A program made the translations under genes and the position numbers. Below are positions 1 to 12,251 of a DNA stretch of 64,000 nucleotides, piece by piece. Every line of letters starts with the position of its first letter. The first letter of the stretch is position 1. The notes beneath the pieces are model-generated. The model saw only the letters and a program-made list of their open reading frames with translations, made no database searches and was not told where the DNA came from. The DNA is from Owenia fusiformis (Eukaryota > Annelida > Polychaeta > Sabellida > Oweniidae), in contig CAIIXF020000006.1 of assembly GCA_903813345.2 (NCBI GenBank), positions 39,688,848 to 39,752,847 on the forward strand. The letters are read 5' to 3'.

Positions 1-410
1 TTCGAATTGGGTCTTGCTTTGTTTCTCATTTCCGAATATATTCACGAAATTTGAAAGATTCGGTATGCTCAGTTGATAATTTGATAATAAAGATAAAGAA
101 ACTGGCACATTTATTGCAACTGTTTCATTTGGCAGATCAATTAATAAGTTTTGTGCATGGTAGAGCAAACTTACAAAAAAATACCTTTTGACATGCCAGC
201 AGGAGCAATATACAAAACTTTAATCCCTTATTATTTAATTCTTGCAAATGAGTTAAGTTCTCACTAATATTAATCCGTTTGTTATAGTTATTATATGGAT
301 TAATTTCTACAGCCGGTGGTTCTAATTTCCGTATAAAATTATTTTGCAAGGTAAGTTTACATGTATGTAATGATTGTATAGTCCCCGTGCTACATTATAT
401 AACCCTACTA

Positions 411-1191
411 TCACACCAAACTAGTTCTCACTACGTTCTCGAAAACGGGCTTCAACTGTGTACGAACGGACTGGACCTACTAAGAACCGTTTGGGATCTA
501 TTTACAAACTTCAGCGAACGTACTCGAACGGGTAGGTCCTCTAGAACTTAGAACATGCTCAAAATGTTCTCATGGTCGTCACGTTCGACAATTAGAACGA
601 GTGACAACGTACTAACGACGAGCTGGACGTTCTACGAACGGAACCGTCGTACTTCAGTCCTACTAGGGACGTTTTAACAACGAGTTGAACTGTCTGAGGA
701 CGTGTTGAGAACGAGGTAGAACTAATTGCAAACGGGTTTAAACTGATTAAGAACGTATTTAACACTGCTTACGAACGAGATAGCAAAAATATAGCTATCA
801 CACCAAACAAGTTGCCACTGCGTTCTTCAAAACTGTGTGCGAACGGAATGAACGTAGCTGCAACTTTCTAAGGTCTATTTACGAACTTTATGAACGTTCT
901 CAGACGGGAATGTGATTTTAGAATTTTAAATCGATTCAAGATTCGATGGCGACCATACCGTTCTGTAATCAGGTCATGTTGACCTTCTAGACTAAGGGAC
1001 GCGTTCTACGACGTTGCACCCCGATGTGGTGCGACCTGAACGAACTGCGAACGAGATGGACGTAATGAAGACTGTTTAAGAACGAAGAAGCTAATTATTT
1101 CAGACATATTTCCCGACCACAGCCAGATTGAGCCCGTTTTACGACGTTTTCGTAGGACTGGCAAGAACGGGTAAGAACTAGTTTGGTGTGA
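411..1191. mobile_element. Composite TIR element (MITE), TA-flanked
   Basis: The two ends are inverted copies of TCACACCAAACTAGTTCT, and both are flanked by TA (409-410 and 1192-1193), as expected for a TA-targeting DNA transposon. A third copy of the end sequence (TCACACCAAACAAGTT) lies inside at about 798. The element is therefore two related units, nested or in tandem (411 to about 790 and 798-1191). The interior is unusually rich in GAACG and CGAAC words and contrasts with the A+T-rich surroundings. No transposase frame is visible. A truncated relative lies at 33248-33440. Confidence 0.75.
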
Positions 1192-1193
1192 TA

Positions 1194-3174
1194 GGGGGGT
1201 AATTAAAGTTCTGTTAAATTCAGAAATTAACCGATTATCTCTGAAGGAATACAAAAGGTAGTTCAACATCTTTAAGAATATAACAAGGCAGGCATGGATA
1301 CCACGGGGGGGGGGGCTTAGCTAGATTATTATCAGATGTTTGTATTGTTCACTTCTAAGGATGTTATTTTAGCAAGTAATGCAATCAGACGGCTTGTGTT
1401 CAATGGTGTTACTTAATTATAATTAGTGCTGGGGTGATTTTTAAATCCATGGGAAAGTAATACCTGAGATCAAGGCATTTGTTGAAATAAAATATTGAGA
1501 TTTTTAATACCAATAACCCTTTCAATATTATAATTACATCTAGCTTATTTGATGTGAGTTTTTTCTACTGCTTCTTCTAGCATCTGGGTTCCTAGTAAAT
1601 TATGATGTTTTGACTTGTAATACGTAAAATACGTGTACTCATTCAAAATCTTTATCCCCGATTAAAGCTTTAATGATCACAAAATAATAAACAAATGTAT
1701 CAAAATATTGAAAACTCAATATTACATGTCAAATGACAGCTATTATTATGTGAAAATGTGAGTAAGATACAATCACTACAACTGCAAATACATGTATGCA
1801 ATATATGCGAGATCGCATTTAAACTTATTTGATTTAAAGTCTGAAAAAGAGCTTTAATGATGTTTTGTTTAAATCATGGTAAATGGCTTTCGAAACATTT
1901 GATTGCAACACATATTTCAGTTTGGAACAAAATACTCAACCGGGCCGATGAATCGCAGCAAATGTGACCTAGGCATTAGCGAGGAAAATACATTTTACCC
2001 AATAATCCCTTGCTGAATCCCTAAATAGATAAGATATATATCAAGGCCTACACACTTATTAAATAAGGGTTCCAACAAACACTTTATCAGTAATCTTAAC
2101 AACTAAATAAGCCATTTATCTGATTAAATTATGTCTATCAATTTCTTGATTGCAGATTATTAAAGAGATATTATGTCGGGAGGGGGTCCAAGATTAATAC
2201 AATTCTTAAATCACCAGAATGTCATTCAGATTTAATCCTATGAATAAGCTTATTATTTGAAATTAAAACTGAATACATAAAAAAAAGTGAATTATTAGTT
2301 TGTATTTTGAATGCCAAGAATGAAAAGGTAATTCGATACAAATCACGAATGCTTCTCCAAACATCCGGCCACAATTGTGCAATTGTGTCAGGTAATTAGC
2401 ACTGTTTATGTTTAGATTACTTATTAGAGATGTCAAATCATGGGTTCATCAATACAGCATTATGCTTGTTCAATATAGCAGCAAAATGTTGCAGAATTTA
2501 GTCTTTCATGTTTTAACAATATCTATTGTTATTGAATAACTGAAGATGAGGGGAGGGTGGATATTGAGCAAGCTGCATGTCTCCGAGCTATGATGCACAA
2601 GTAATGATCGTACGTGACACGCACAAAGGTGGTTGACATTTTGCCTTGCTTTGCTTGCTCTACGAGTAGTCAATAAATATAAAGCCATACGGTGAGAATG
2701 GAGAGGTTAAGCTAACGATGTTTTTCACAACGTAACCGTGAACGCAAAGTACAAAAATTAACAAAGGAATGGATCGAGCGCTCATAGTTTTATGCGCGCT
2801 TAGTCTACTTTAGATACTCTTTCAGCTTCAGAGTTTCGGGTTTAGAACGGGAGATTTTGAAATTTGACGTTGGGTCAACGGGAACCATTTTACTCGTGTC
2901 TATTGAACACTATGCTGTCAATTTTGATTTCGATGCACAGTTGAATTCTTGCTGAACACGATGATGTATGTCATGCATGATTTAGCGCCAAAAATCTTAC
3001 GAAACGAGCTCGTTTAAAATATGTATTAGAAAACCAGCTATAAAACTGCATCAATGACATACTATAGAATCATTACACGCTATGGTGTAGTCTAAACAAA
3101 CACTGGATTTGAACGGCTATTTATATGAGAAGGCTACATGAATTTGTATATGGTCGAGTGATACGTACAGGTTC
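1194..3174. other. Gene-poor A+T-rich stretch
   Basis: No supported gene or bounded repeat was found. There is a 13-base G tract near 1305. The short open frames here have no recognisable motif. Confidence 0.4.
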
Positions 3175-3479
3175 AGTTTCGATTATTTTTTTTTTTTTTT
3201 TTTTTTTTTTTTTATTTCATCTTTCTTACACAAAACATTATACATAATATACATACAGATCAAATCCATATACATTGAATATTCAATAATATTATTACAT
3301 ATTTATATTTAACAATTATATGTTTTAAGCTTTTCAGACCATCTCCATTCAGAGTATTTAATTTAACTTAATTTAAAAGGGTACCATTTGAAAATACAAT
3401 ACATGCAATACGATTATCTTTCAATCGTATTGTGCTGACAATATTTTAATATAAAAGGGTATAAAGTAAAACAAAAAAT

Positions 3480-5168
3480 TCAATGCTGTTGGTTTAATCT
3501 ATCTATAACCCATCTCCAAGTCTCGCCGAAACTTTCCAGTGTGCCATTTAAGTTTGCAATATTTCGTTCGTCATTGATTTTGTATTTTAGGATTTCTTTT
3601 ATTTGCATAAATGTTATTTTAGTATTAACGAGTCTTGATTTATGTATTAAGCTTTTTATATACAATATGCAAAAATTAATTGCTTTTGAAGTGTGGTCGC
3701 GTTCTTGATCTAATTTCCCGACAATTATGTCTTTAATTGTAAGATCAATATTGAAAATTTTTTTAAAGTCATCCCAAATCTTGGAAAAGTTTGGGCACTC
3801 TATGAAGAAGTGTATCGTATCATCTATTTTATCGTTTTTACAAAAGTCGCATAAATTTGAATTTTTTATTTTCTTTCGAGTTAAAAATTGGTTATTTGGT
3901 GTAACGTTTAAAACAAGTTTGTATTGAAGGCATTGTATTCTCGGTTCTCGAACCGTCTTAAAAGGTAATGTAAAAATGTGTTTCGAATCTTCTTCTGAAA
4001 AGTTGAATTTTGAATTTAGATATTTTTTCCCGTTGGGTTCTTTAAATAAATTATCTACGAGAATCCAATATATGGTTTTAGTTTTTATAGATTTGACGTT
4101 TATTGTCGTGTTTTTGATTTGGAGTTCTTCGTCTTTAAGTGCCTTGTTGCTTAGATTGTTTTTAATATGTTGTTTCCAGGAGTGTGGAATTGCATGAATT
4201 AAGCCATAGAAAGTAACGAAAGGTGTATTAATATTATATTTTAAAGAGAAATCTTCGAAACCTAAGAATTCATTATTGTTAACGAGATCTTTTATTTGAA
4301 GGATTCCTTTACTTATCCAGCTTGCATAATTTAGGGTTTTGTCATTAATTTTTATGAACTCATTATTCCAGATATACTCTTTTAAAGCAAGTTCTTTATT
4401 ATAGGGCTCTTTATTATGTAATAATTTCCAGGTTTCCATGATATTATAGTAGAAAGGGGGTAACCTGGCCAACTTGTCATCGGGAAATTTTGAATGAAAT
4501 ATGGTCTCAGAGTCTAGATTAGGAAAAAAGCTGTAGAAATATTGCTTCCATTTGCTGGGCTTTTTCTGGTATAATCTTTTTACCCATTGTATTTGTAAAG
4601 CTTTTATTTGCGTTTCAAAATGTAAGCTCTTGATTCCCCCTTTTTCAATTTTTCCTATGGTTGTTAAGTTACTTATTAATGGAGGTTTTCTGTTCCATAA
4701 AAAGTTATTAATGAGATTTTGAACATTATTAATGATGTGTTTTGGTACAAGTATGGTTGATGCTAGATATGTTAGTTTTGAAATCCCTAGAGCTTTGATC
4801 AACACGTTTTTTCCTATTAAGCTAAGGTTCCTCCATTCCCATATTTTAAATAAGTTTTCTATAGATTTAATCTTAGGAGAGAAGTTAAGGTCATTCCGTT
4901 CGTTTATATTTTGACTAAACCACACTCCGAGGGTGTAAAAATTTTCATTATTGATTTTAATTTTTGAGACAAGACTTTTTGGTGCAATTTGTGGGGGTGA
5001 TGTTTTAAAGAGACCTAACCATCTTCCTTCTGTTTTCTGAAGGTTGGGCTTGAGGCCAGAAATTTCAGAGAATCTTTTTAGAGTCTGAAGGGCATTTTCA
5101 GTTGATGCAATTGAATCTAGGAAAAAAGTTGTATCGTCCGCAAACATTGAAAGTTTGCTGCTTTTCAT
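3480..5168 (-). pseudogene. LINE ORF2 C-terminus: RT palm/thumb and zinc-finger region
   Basis: This is a 562-codon open frame. It begins just before the FADDTT motif near residue 10, the catalytic YADD-type box of LINE reverse transcriptases. It continues through the usual thumb and connection segments, including FLWNRKPP near residue 157 and GGIKSL near residue 176. It ends with a zf-RVT-type region, CDFCKNDKIDDTIHFFIECP, near residue 440. The first half of the RT domain, fingers and first catalytic Asp, is absent. The initial Met is therefore internal and not a true start. One long deletion joined this to the endonuclease segment in a shifted frame. The uninterrupted reading suggests that decay since the deletion has been slight. 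Confidence 0.88.
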
Positions 5169-5517
5169 GATTTTGTGTTGGAGCGTATAAATTAATTAGT
5201 AATACTCTTTGTTCATCAAGAGAAATGTCCAAAATAATGTATCTTCCGTTTTTATCTTGCATTTTATCGTGTATTTTATAGTTTAGAGACTTATCTAAGA
5301 GTATTGCAACGCCTCTGCTATCATTTGTACCGTGCGAGAAAATTATATCATTACCCCAATTATTTTTCCATATATCCAAATCATTTTCGTTTGAATGAGT
5401 TTCTTGAAGCATCACAATCGCTGGCGTCATATTTGAAAGGTGATGGAAGATACGTTGTCTTTTTGAATAATCTCTAATACCTCTTACATTATAGGAGATG
5501 ATACTTAAGTTATTCAT
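5098..5517 (-). pseudogene. LINE ORF2 N-terminus: APE-type endonuclease, truncated
   Basis: The frame opens with the start of an exonuclease-endonuclease-phosphatase domain: SYNVRGIRD near residue 8 (the metal-binding Asn), LQETH near residue 36 (catalytic Glu) and a GVAILL segment near residue 70. After an NLYAPTQ motif near residue 110 the similarity ends. The last 21 or so codons are simply the downstream reverse-transcriptase DNA read in the wrong frame, because the same bases encode the FADD region in the neighbouring frame. The GDFN motif and everything up to the RT palm are missing. In an intact element this enzyme nicks target DNA to prime reverse transcription. Here it cannot work. 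Confidence 0.85.
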
Positions 5518-6879
5518 TTTGGGACGTATTTAACTGAATTAGAAAAGTGAAGTGTGTTATTATAAATTAAGGTGAATTGTGGATTTGGTATGAAGGGAGC
5601 ATGTATATGTAAATGCTATCTAGTTCAGATGGGAGCATAGTGTGTATTGGCTGAAAAGATTTTCGGTTTCCGCCTGAAGATGAGGTATTTAAATGTCAAA
5701 GTCTGATTTTCAACAACAAAGAACAATGAAAATAAAGTAACATAACAAACAGAGAGCCGTGCCTTATAAGACACTGAATGGTACACTTTACATGTGTCTT
5801 TAATACAAATACAACTCTACAAGCAAAGAAACATCGTTAAAATCGATCTGGTTACAATGTATGGTTAAATGGATGATTAGGATAGAAGTATTCATGCAAA
5901 AACCTGCTATTAACAATATGATACATCTTATAACAATTGTATATAGGTCGAATACATGTAAATTACTTCAGGTTTTACACAGGACATGCCTATATCTCTT
6001 CAGACTATAAAGATATATGGCTATTAAAAAATAAAAGTTTTATGACACAAGAGTACCCCCGATAATTTTCAACTTGTTCATATACATATACTTCATGCAA
6101 TGCGTGGAGCCTATCACTACACGAAAAAAAAAACTACATCTTATCATTTGCAACTCGTCTAAAACCATTTAAACAAAGTTTCGATTATATATGCAAAGCT
6201 TAACCTCTCAACTGTCTACACATTGGCGCAATTTAGCCAGACAGTCGTTTGCTCCACGCCAGACCCAGGAACACGACGAAGCCTCTCGTAAGTGAAAGTT
6301 TAGCTTGCTTTTTATTTCTCTTTTTATTTCTCTTAATGGATACATGTAGATGATTGAGTTTTGATATAAGTAGGTTCGATGAATAAAAAACACAATAAAG
6401 ACAGTTGGCAAATTGTTGTAAATATAAGACTTGGCATTGATCTTGATAGTTTAATTAATTGATTGTCTTGGAAGGTCCATTATACTGTATGGCTGAACAG
6501 TATGCTATAAACTGGTGTCTTTGTATCATTGATAAAAATACACAGTAGTGTCTATGTATTTTCAGAGCAGTGTATTTGTGTGCAGTGACAGATTTCTCAC
6601 AAAATAGAAATCATGTGATAGCTGATTTACATAGATATTGAGAAACTTGTAGAAGAAAGGAGCTTGAATGGGGAAAGCAGAATTCGGTATCGTTCGAGAA
6701 TTTTCTACCGGGAGACAGGCCATATCTAACTACAAAAACAGTTTTCAAGATCGAGCAATATGCATACATTGATTTGGAGCATAGTTTTAAAGATAGAAAT
6801 ATAATGTTACAGCATGTACAATGCAATGTAAATATATTTGTTTAGCAGTATACAGGTTTGGCCAAAACATAATAATCCT

Positions 6880-7236
6880 AACTCTTTTATACTATCCAAT
6901 CACACTACCATATATAACTACTCTCCAAAATATAGTTCCTGCCAAATGAGCATCTTCTTTGTTCTTGCCAAGATATTTCCCTGGAACTTATCTCAAGGAC
7001 TTCTGGAAATACAGGACTACTTTTGGCATAAGGTATGAACCTTCTTTGTTCCAAACATCTTGTCCTTAAAATAAGTTCCAGATAAGTTCCAAAAATACTG
7101 GCAGGATCCAATTAACCAATATCAACAACATATGTATCACTCAAATGAAAGTATAAATGTAAAAACAACTCAAACTGTATGTAATAAAATATCATATAAA
7201 ATTCCTAACAAAAAGGTATTTTGTCTGTCTGTAACA
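6880..7236 (-). repeat. 3' LTR, truncated just after its TATA box
   Basis: This matches 18234-18590 base for base as far as I can read (357 of 357). The copy keeps U3 and the TATAAAAG box but stops before the AATAAA region. R and U5, about 187 bp in the other LTR, are missing. Unrelated sequence follows below 6880. Confidence 0.82.
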
Positions 7237-7252
7237 CTCTTCCCTTGCTTCA
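7237..7252 (-). promoter_or_regulatory. Polypurine tract
   Basis: On the minus strand the purine-rich GAAGCAAGGGAAGAG sits directly against the first bases (TGTTAC) of the 3' LTR, where plus-strand DNA synthesis is primed. It fixes the orientation of the element as minus. Confidence 0.75.
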
Positions 7253-9168
7253 CAGAAGAATAGCATAACTTAAAAAATGAAATACCAGACAGACAAATAA
7301 AGTACAATCAATATTTCTCCAAATTTAAATGTAATATTTCTAAACAATATTCAATTTCAATAGACAATTTCAATTATGATATACATTATTCTATAATTTC
7401 TTATTCCACAGAACCAGATAAATATATCTAAACACTGTCTTAATACAATTCGAGTTCAATTCAAGTTCAAATCAATACAATGGTTTTTTAATTAAATTAC
7501 TTAATCATGACAGGTCAACTAAACTTCATTCAAACTCACACAACAACATACCCACATACATACATACACACACACCTACATACATCCATACATACATGCA
7601 TAGCTATACAAGTACATTTTTATAATATTTACATATTTTTGATTCGAGAATTCAATATTCAATATATCTTTAAATAAAGTATTTAAAGTACATCAACTCT
7701 ATAGATTATTTTAAACTTGATTCATTAAACGTTCATTTATTAAAGTCCATAATTAACCGAAGTTAATTATATAATACAGGTGCAGCATCCCAAGTCACTT
7801 ATTGTCTGATGAATCCTTCATTATAATATCAATTGTAACTTCATATAATCAAATGTTTGTAGAATGTTCGTAGTTTGTGAAAGGTCCTAATTTGTTTGTA
7901 GAATATTTGTAGAGATCACTGTAAAATGTTTGTATGATGTCACTGTAGAATTCTTCATTTAAATAGTCTCTATGGTTGCAGCTTGTCACCAAGAATCGGG
8001 AAGATCACTGTGCCAGTTAACTTCCTTTTAAGATTCCTGTGACCCAAGGGACCGTTCTCACCCCCAGACAGTCACTGTGCCAGTTGACTTCTGTCACACT
8101 CTCTCGTAACCATTAAAATACAAAATATATATGAATCCAAATTTTGATTGTCCCTAAATGAATTTATAGATGTCACTATTGAAATGAAATGAAATTCTAA
8201 ATTAACAACCCCCAGTGAATGAAATATAAATACAACGTTTCAGAATTTATAGATGTCACTAGTGAAAATGAACATTCAACTGACACTTACAATTTGAATT
8301 CTTCAGCCAACAAGGAAACGTGTAATTAAATATAAAGAGGTCACTGTGAACCTTTCTCTAAAAAAATCTTGAATATACTAAATAATTGTGAGTATATAGG
8401 TGAGTATAATATTGAGTATATGAAATAATATTGAGTATATAAATGAGTATATGAGATTATATTGAGTAATAACTATAAAATTGCTGTATGTATCGCAGTA
8501 TCTCTCTAATCACTCACCTTGAATTTTCAGAAAAAAAAAAAAACCCATAAAAATCAACCCAGTTGTTAAAACGTCTCCTCTCGTCTGAACTGTCACTCAT
8601 AAAAAAATGTTGCAACTGGGTATATACCAAACTCCACCCCCTTCCTTAACCAACCAATCACAAGCGCCAAAATATTGCTCTCTCTACCCCTTCCAAACAT
8701 GCTAAAGATACCCCCATACAAATGTATGATAGACAAAACTTCATGTTTATTAGAGGAATCACAGAGAACTACATATATAATTAATTAGATAAAGAAATTC
8801 ATCGAACACCTATTTGGCAGCCACCAAAACATCCGAAATATTCTTTACTGGACATCAAGGATTAGAACATCTACATAATCCAGGAATATTTCACCTAACA
8901 ACATGTGGACATTTTGATGATAACAAAGAACCGGGAATTTTTCAAATCAACCTGGCGGTGATTCAGCACGTGATAGAATTTTATCACTATTGGTTTCTAT
9001 TTTAAGAGGTAAGTATACATAATTCCATATGTAAATTTAAACTAATTCTTTCCTGGCATTTCATTTAACTAATAACTTACTAATCACCCAGATAGAAAAA
9101 TTAAGTAAGATCCAACTCATGGAACCATATTAGCAGCTCGCATGTGTCTCCTTCACCATTACCGATGG
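7253..9168. other. Non-coding 3' internal region of LTR element
   Basis: No supported gene was found between the polypurine tract and the envelope-like frame. A CATA/CACA-rich microsatellite lies at about 7540-7605. The sequence is otherwise A+T-rich and unremarkable. Confidence 0.4.
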
Positions 9169-9699
9169 TTACTTCTTAACTAACGGCTTACTCACCATAA
9201 CCTTACCCAATCTTAATATAACTCTCCTGTACTTATATGTCAAAATGAATAAGACAATCATTGCAACTACTAATATCATTAACAAAATACACTGTAAAAA
9301 TTCTACCCAGCCAGTTTGCAATTTCCCAAATGTAAATAAGTTATAATCAGGTTTCACAAACCACGACCTTTGACTTTTAATATTGTCAATTACTTTCTCT
9401 AACTGAATCCTTTCCTGATTATCTACCACTTCTGGATTAACTAATTCCAATTCATTCAAATGTGGATACTTTAGACCTTCTAACGTATTTCCTGCGTTTT
9501 CCCAATCAATAATGTTTGCATGATAATTTATTAAAAATGCCGCATTCTTTCTCGGAGGATCCCTTATCATTTTCAGGGTACAAGCTTCTGGATGGAAATA
9601 AATTTTATCATCATTCCAATCAATAAAACAATTGCAAGGTAAAACTTTGATGCACAATTTTTCTTCACACAACCTAGACATTCCTCCTGTGCACTTCAT
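9169..9699 (-). pseudogene. Envelope-like ectodomain, transmembrane segment and tail, 3' part
   Basis: The frame has 176 codons. The Cys-rich first 50 residues and an Asn-rich central region look extracellular. A strong transmembrane helix of about 23 hydrophobic residues lies near residues 135-158, followed by a short basic tail (YKYRR...). That layout is typical of the C-terminal half of a class I viral-type fusion envelope. The open frame extends upstream past the first Met towards the break near 9810-9820. The fusion region and any furin site are not identifiable. It is the last frame before the polypurine tract, the usual place for env. Confidence 0.55.
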
Positions 9700-9787
9700 G
9701 GTCAGATTTCCACTTACATTCGAAAGGAATACGTATTGATCGATAATTCTGACATGATCGTCTAGTTTCTTTATAATAACATCAAAT

Positions 9788-10168
9788 TTACAACTTTTTG
9801 CTGCTAGCCCTTGTTTTTTTATTGAATAGATTTAAAATGCATTCCCTTTCATTAATTATTAAGGGAACCAATGGCCTATGACAATGTTCCTTTTCACATG
9901 ATAAATATTCCTCATCAGATAATGTTACGTAATGATCCTTACCAATCGCCAAATAACTTGGCAACTTTCTTATCACCTTAGCTTTAGAGGACTCTCCAAT
10001 TTCCATTTCTTGGGAATGGACAGCATATAATAAAAATTCGCCATTTTTTCGATGAAAAGGTATATCAATAATGACATATAAAGCTTTATCTGTCCATGTC
10101 CCTATTACCTTTACAAACTTGTAAAACTTTAAAGTATTATTAAATGTTAACTCATATTCTTCCCCCAA
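9788..10168 (-). pseudogene. Envelope (F-like) ectodomain remnant, 5' part
   Basis: This is an open segment of about 126 codons. It begins in a long open frame rather than at a clear ATG, because the codon at 10168 is TTG. Its motif order resembles the membrane-fusion envelope family shared by insect errantiviruses and baculovirus F proteins. It has a 'kfYkfvkv' stretch, a 'lyviIdIPf' strand, a 'lpsYLAIgkdhYvtLsdeEyl.C' segment and spaced cysteines. The frame runs off at an A/T homopolymer near 9810-9820 and stops, while similarity resumes in another frame downstream (9169-9699). It is old or non-functional envelope coding sequence of the LTR element. The family call is by eye. Confidence 0.55.
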
Positions 10169-11530
10169 ACGATCATGTATATGCGTTGGGATTTTGCTGT
10201 ATTTGACCTACAAGATTTACCAGAAATGTAATACAAGATCAATTGAACAGGACACTTCCGTACTGTACTCTTCAAATGGTTATATGGAAATTTAAGAACC
10301 AGAATAGGACTGCTTTAGAGATACAATGGACACTTAAGTGTGATATCTCAGATTAAACTACTAGATTAATATCCTGTACTTATAATCACGTAGACACATA
10401 TGTACTTATTACTTGCAATAATCTCAACATAAACATAAACAAATAATTCATTTCCTCATTAATTATGTCTAATTGTGTTATTTCCCTATTGAATAACCCT
10501 GACAAATTCAAATAATATCTTTCCGAATTTAATAACTAACAGTTTTAATCAAAGAAACACGGCAATACGCATCTATTTATAATTTCTTTACATGATTACA
10601 TATCATGGCCCAAAACCAATTTATTTTGCATTATCAATTTCTATTTCATTTTCAATATGCCAATTTTTCCTTAAAATTTTTCTTTTTAAATACCTTTATT
10701 TTTTAAAATACCCATTCCAAAGTCATTTTTTATAATTCTAATTTCACCAATTTTACCATGAACATTCCAATTTCCACCTGCCATTTTATAAAATATTTTA
10801 ATTCTTCTTAACATTTATTCTGACATTCTCGGATGACACCTGCTGTATCATTTGATTATATTGAGCATTTCAGAATAACTTAGAAGAATAAATTCGAACT
10901 TAAAGGTTGTATTTAAATTGTCAAATTCCTCATTTTAAATTTTCACTTTATTACCTCAAATATTAATTCTTATTTTGGTGATTTTCTACTTTGTCGTTTT
11001 CTTATAACCAGTCCTTCTAACTCTTAAAGAATTAGTTGATTATAACGGATCTGATCATACTGCGACTTTGATAGCAGATTTGTTCTATATTTGTAGTTTC
11101 ACACTACTCTCACCATACGGAATAATTTCTTATTTTTAATTATCCTTTCAATAGAATAAAAAGGTACTTCTAATCACGCATACAGCATGATTTGATTATA
11201 GCGAAGTCACCTCTTACTCTAATGGTACATAACTTAATATTATACAAGAACCAATTATTTGAGGCATCGTTTATTCTGTCAATCATCTAGAAACAGCAAA
11301 AGGCAGGCTTGAATTGAAAAGTTCCCCCACCAAATCATTAAAAATTTTAATAAACCATAGAATGGGCATGATATCTTTTATCTTTAAACATGTTTATTTC
11401 AAGGCTAATATTTTAATGAAACAAAATTTTCAATGCATTATTTAGCATAACTAAACATATTGCCAATATCCCGAACATATCCAATGCACATGCAGTATTT
11501 CTTTGATACATCTGATAATTACTGATTGAT

Positions 11531-11944
11531 TTATTTATTCCTAACATTTTTTAATGGAGAATTTGACAGGGCTCCAAAATAAGGTGTTGAATAATTTCCA
11601 TCCATTAATTGAACCACTCTATCATGACGAAATTTCCAACATTTGATACACAAACATCTTCCACAGTAATATTTTACAAAAATTTTATTCACTTTGTATT
11701 TGGTGTTTAAGAAATGCTTCTTAAATTTCTTAAAGCTTAAAGTAGCCGCTGTTTGTAACAGATATTCTGGCACTCTAGCATCCATTATGATATCATTAGC
11801 AGCCCTTACAAAACCAATTTTGACCAGTTTATAGAATGTACCTAAATTTTCCAATAAATGATCAAACTCATAATAGGCTAACTTCTCAATTAAAACTTCT
11901 TCTGTTAAACCTAAATACAACCATAAATCTAATATTACAAACAA
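11531..11944 (-). CDS. Unknown frame, inside LTR element
   Basis: The predicted product is 137 residues, mixed hydrophobic and basic, with a Cys-rich patch YYCGRCLCIKCW near residue 92. It follows the frame at 11973-12251 by under 30 bp in a different phase, so the two may once have been continuous. No homologue is recognised. Its place in the 3' half of the element suggests an accessory or envelope-associated role, which is inference only. Confidence 0.3.
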   Translation of the reverse strand: MFVILDLWLYLGLTEEVLIEKLAYYEFDHLLENLGTFYKLVKIGFVRAANDIIMDARVPEYLLQTAATLSFKKFKKHFLNTKYKVNKIFVKYYCGRCLCIKCWKFRHDRVVQLMDGNYSTPYFGALSNSPLKNVRNK

Positions 11945-11972
11945 ATTGTGACAACGAAATCTTTTATAACTT

Positions 11973-12251
11973 TCAAAAAACCTGACAAATTTCTCTAAAT
12001 CTATTGCATGGGAACCCTTTCAAATTTACCCGATTTGACTTTTTGAAGTGCACATCATTCTCAATGTCATACTTTACTTTTAGTTGTAATAGTCCCTCAG
12101 TTTTGAAGATTGGGTGATCTGTCTGGAGTACTGAAACCTCATCAGAGAAATCAAGATATACTTCCATCATTATGCCTGCAATTAGAACACATAGACAAAA
12201 GAAATTAAACATCGAACGCTTAAAATCATTCCTTGAGTAATTAAAAGACAA
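11973..12251 (-). CDS. Unknown frame with hydrophobic N-terminus, inside LTR element
   Basis: The predicted product is 92 residues. A hydrophobic stretch rich in Phe, Cys, Leu and Ile near residues 14-30 looks like a signal peptide or membrane anchor, followed by a charged soluble segment. No family is recognised. It lies upstream, on the minus strand, of the envelope-like frames. It could be the broken N-terminal part of an envelope precursor, but nothing in the sequence proves this. Confidence 0.3.
   Translation of the reverse strand: MSFNYSRNDFKRSMFNFFCLCVLIAGIMMEVYLDFSDEVSVLQTDHPIFKTEGLLQLKVKYDIENDVHFKKSNRVNLKGFPCNRFREICQVF

Larger units (their letters stand above)
3187..6176 (-). mobile_element. 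L1/Tx1-like LINE, internally deleted, with 12-bp target-site duplication
   Basis: On the minus strand the element runs from 6176 to a poly-A tail, seen as a T run on the plus strand at about 3187-3213. The 12-mer AGTTTCGATTAT flanks it at 3175-3186 and 6177-6188. This is the target-site duplication expected from target-primed reverse transcription. Reading 5' to 3' it holds about 660 bp of apparent 5' leader, an endonuclease start, a deletion junction near 5170, the rest of the reverse transcriptase and a short 3' UTR. No ORF1 is visible. The good TSD and long tail suggest a fairly recent insertion. Confidence 0.85.

Noticed and set aside
9169-12251. A functional envelope gene.
   Set aside because: The frames are split by at least one homopolymer frame change and by more than 1 kb of non-coding DNA, and no fusion peptide or processing site can be identified. 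Annotated as remnants only.
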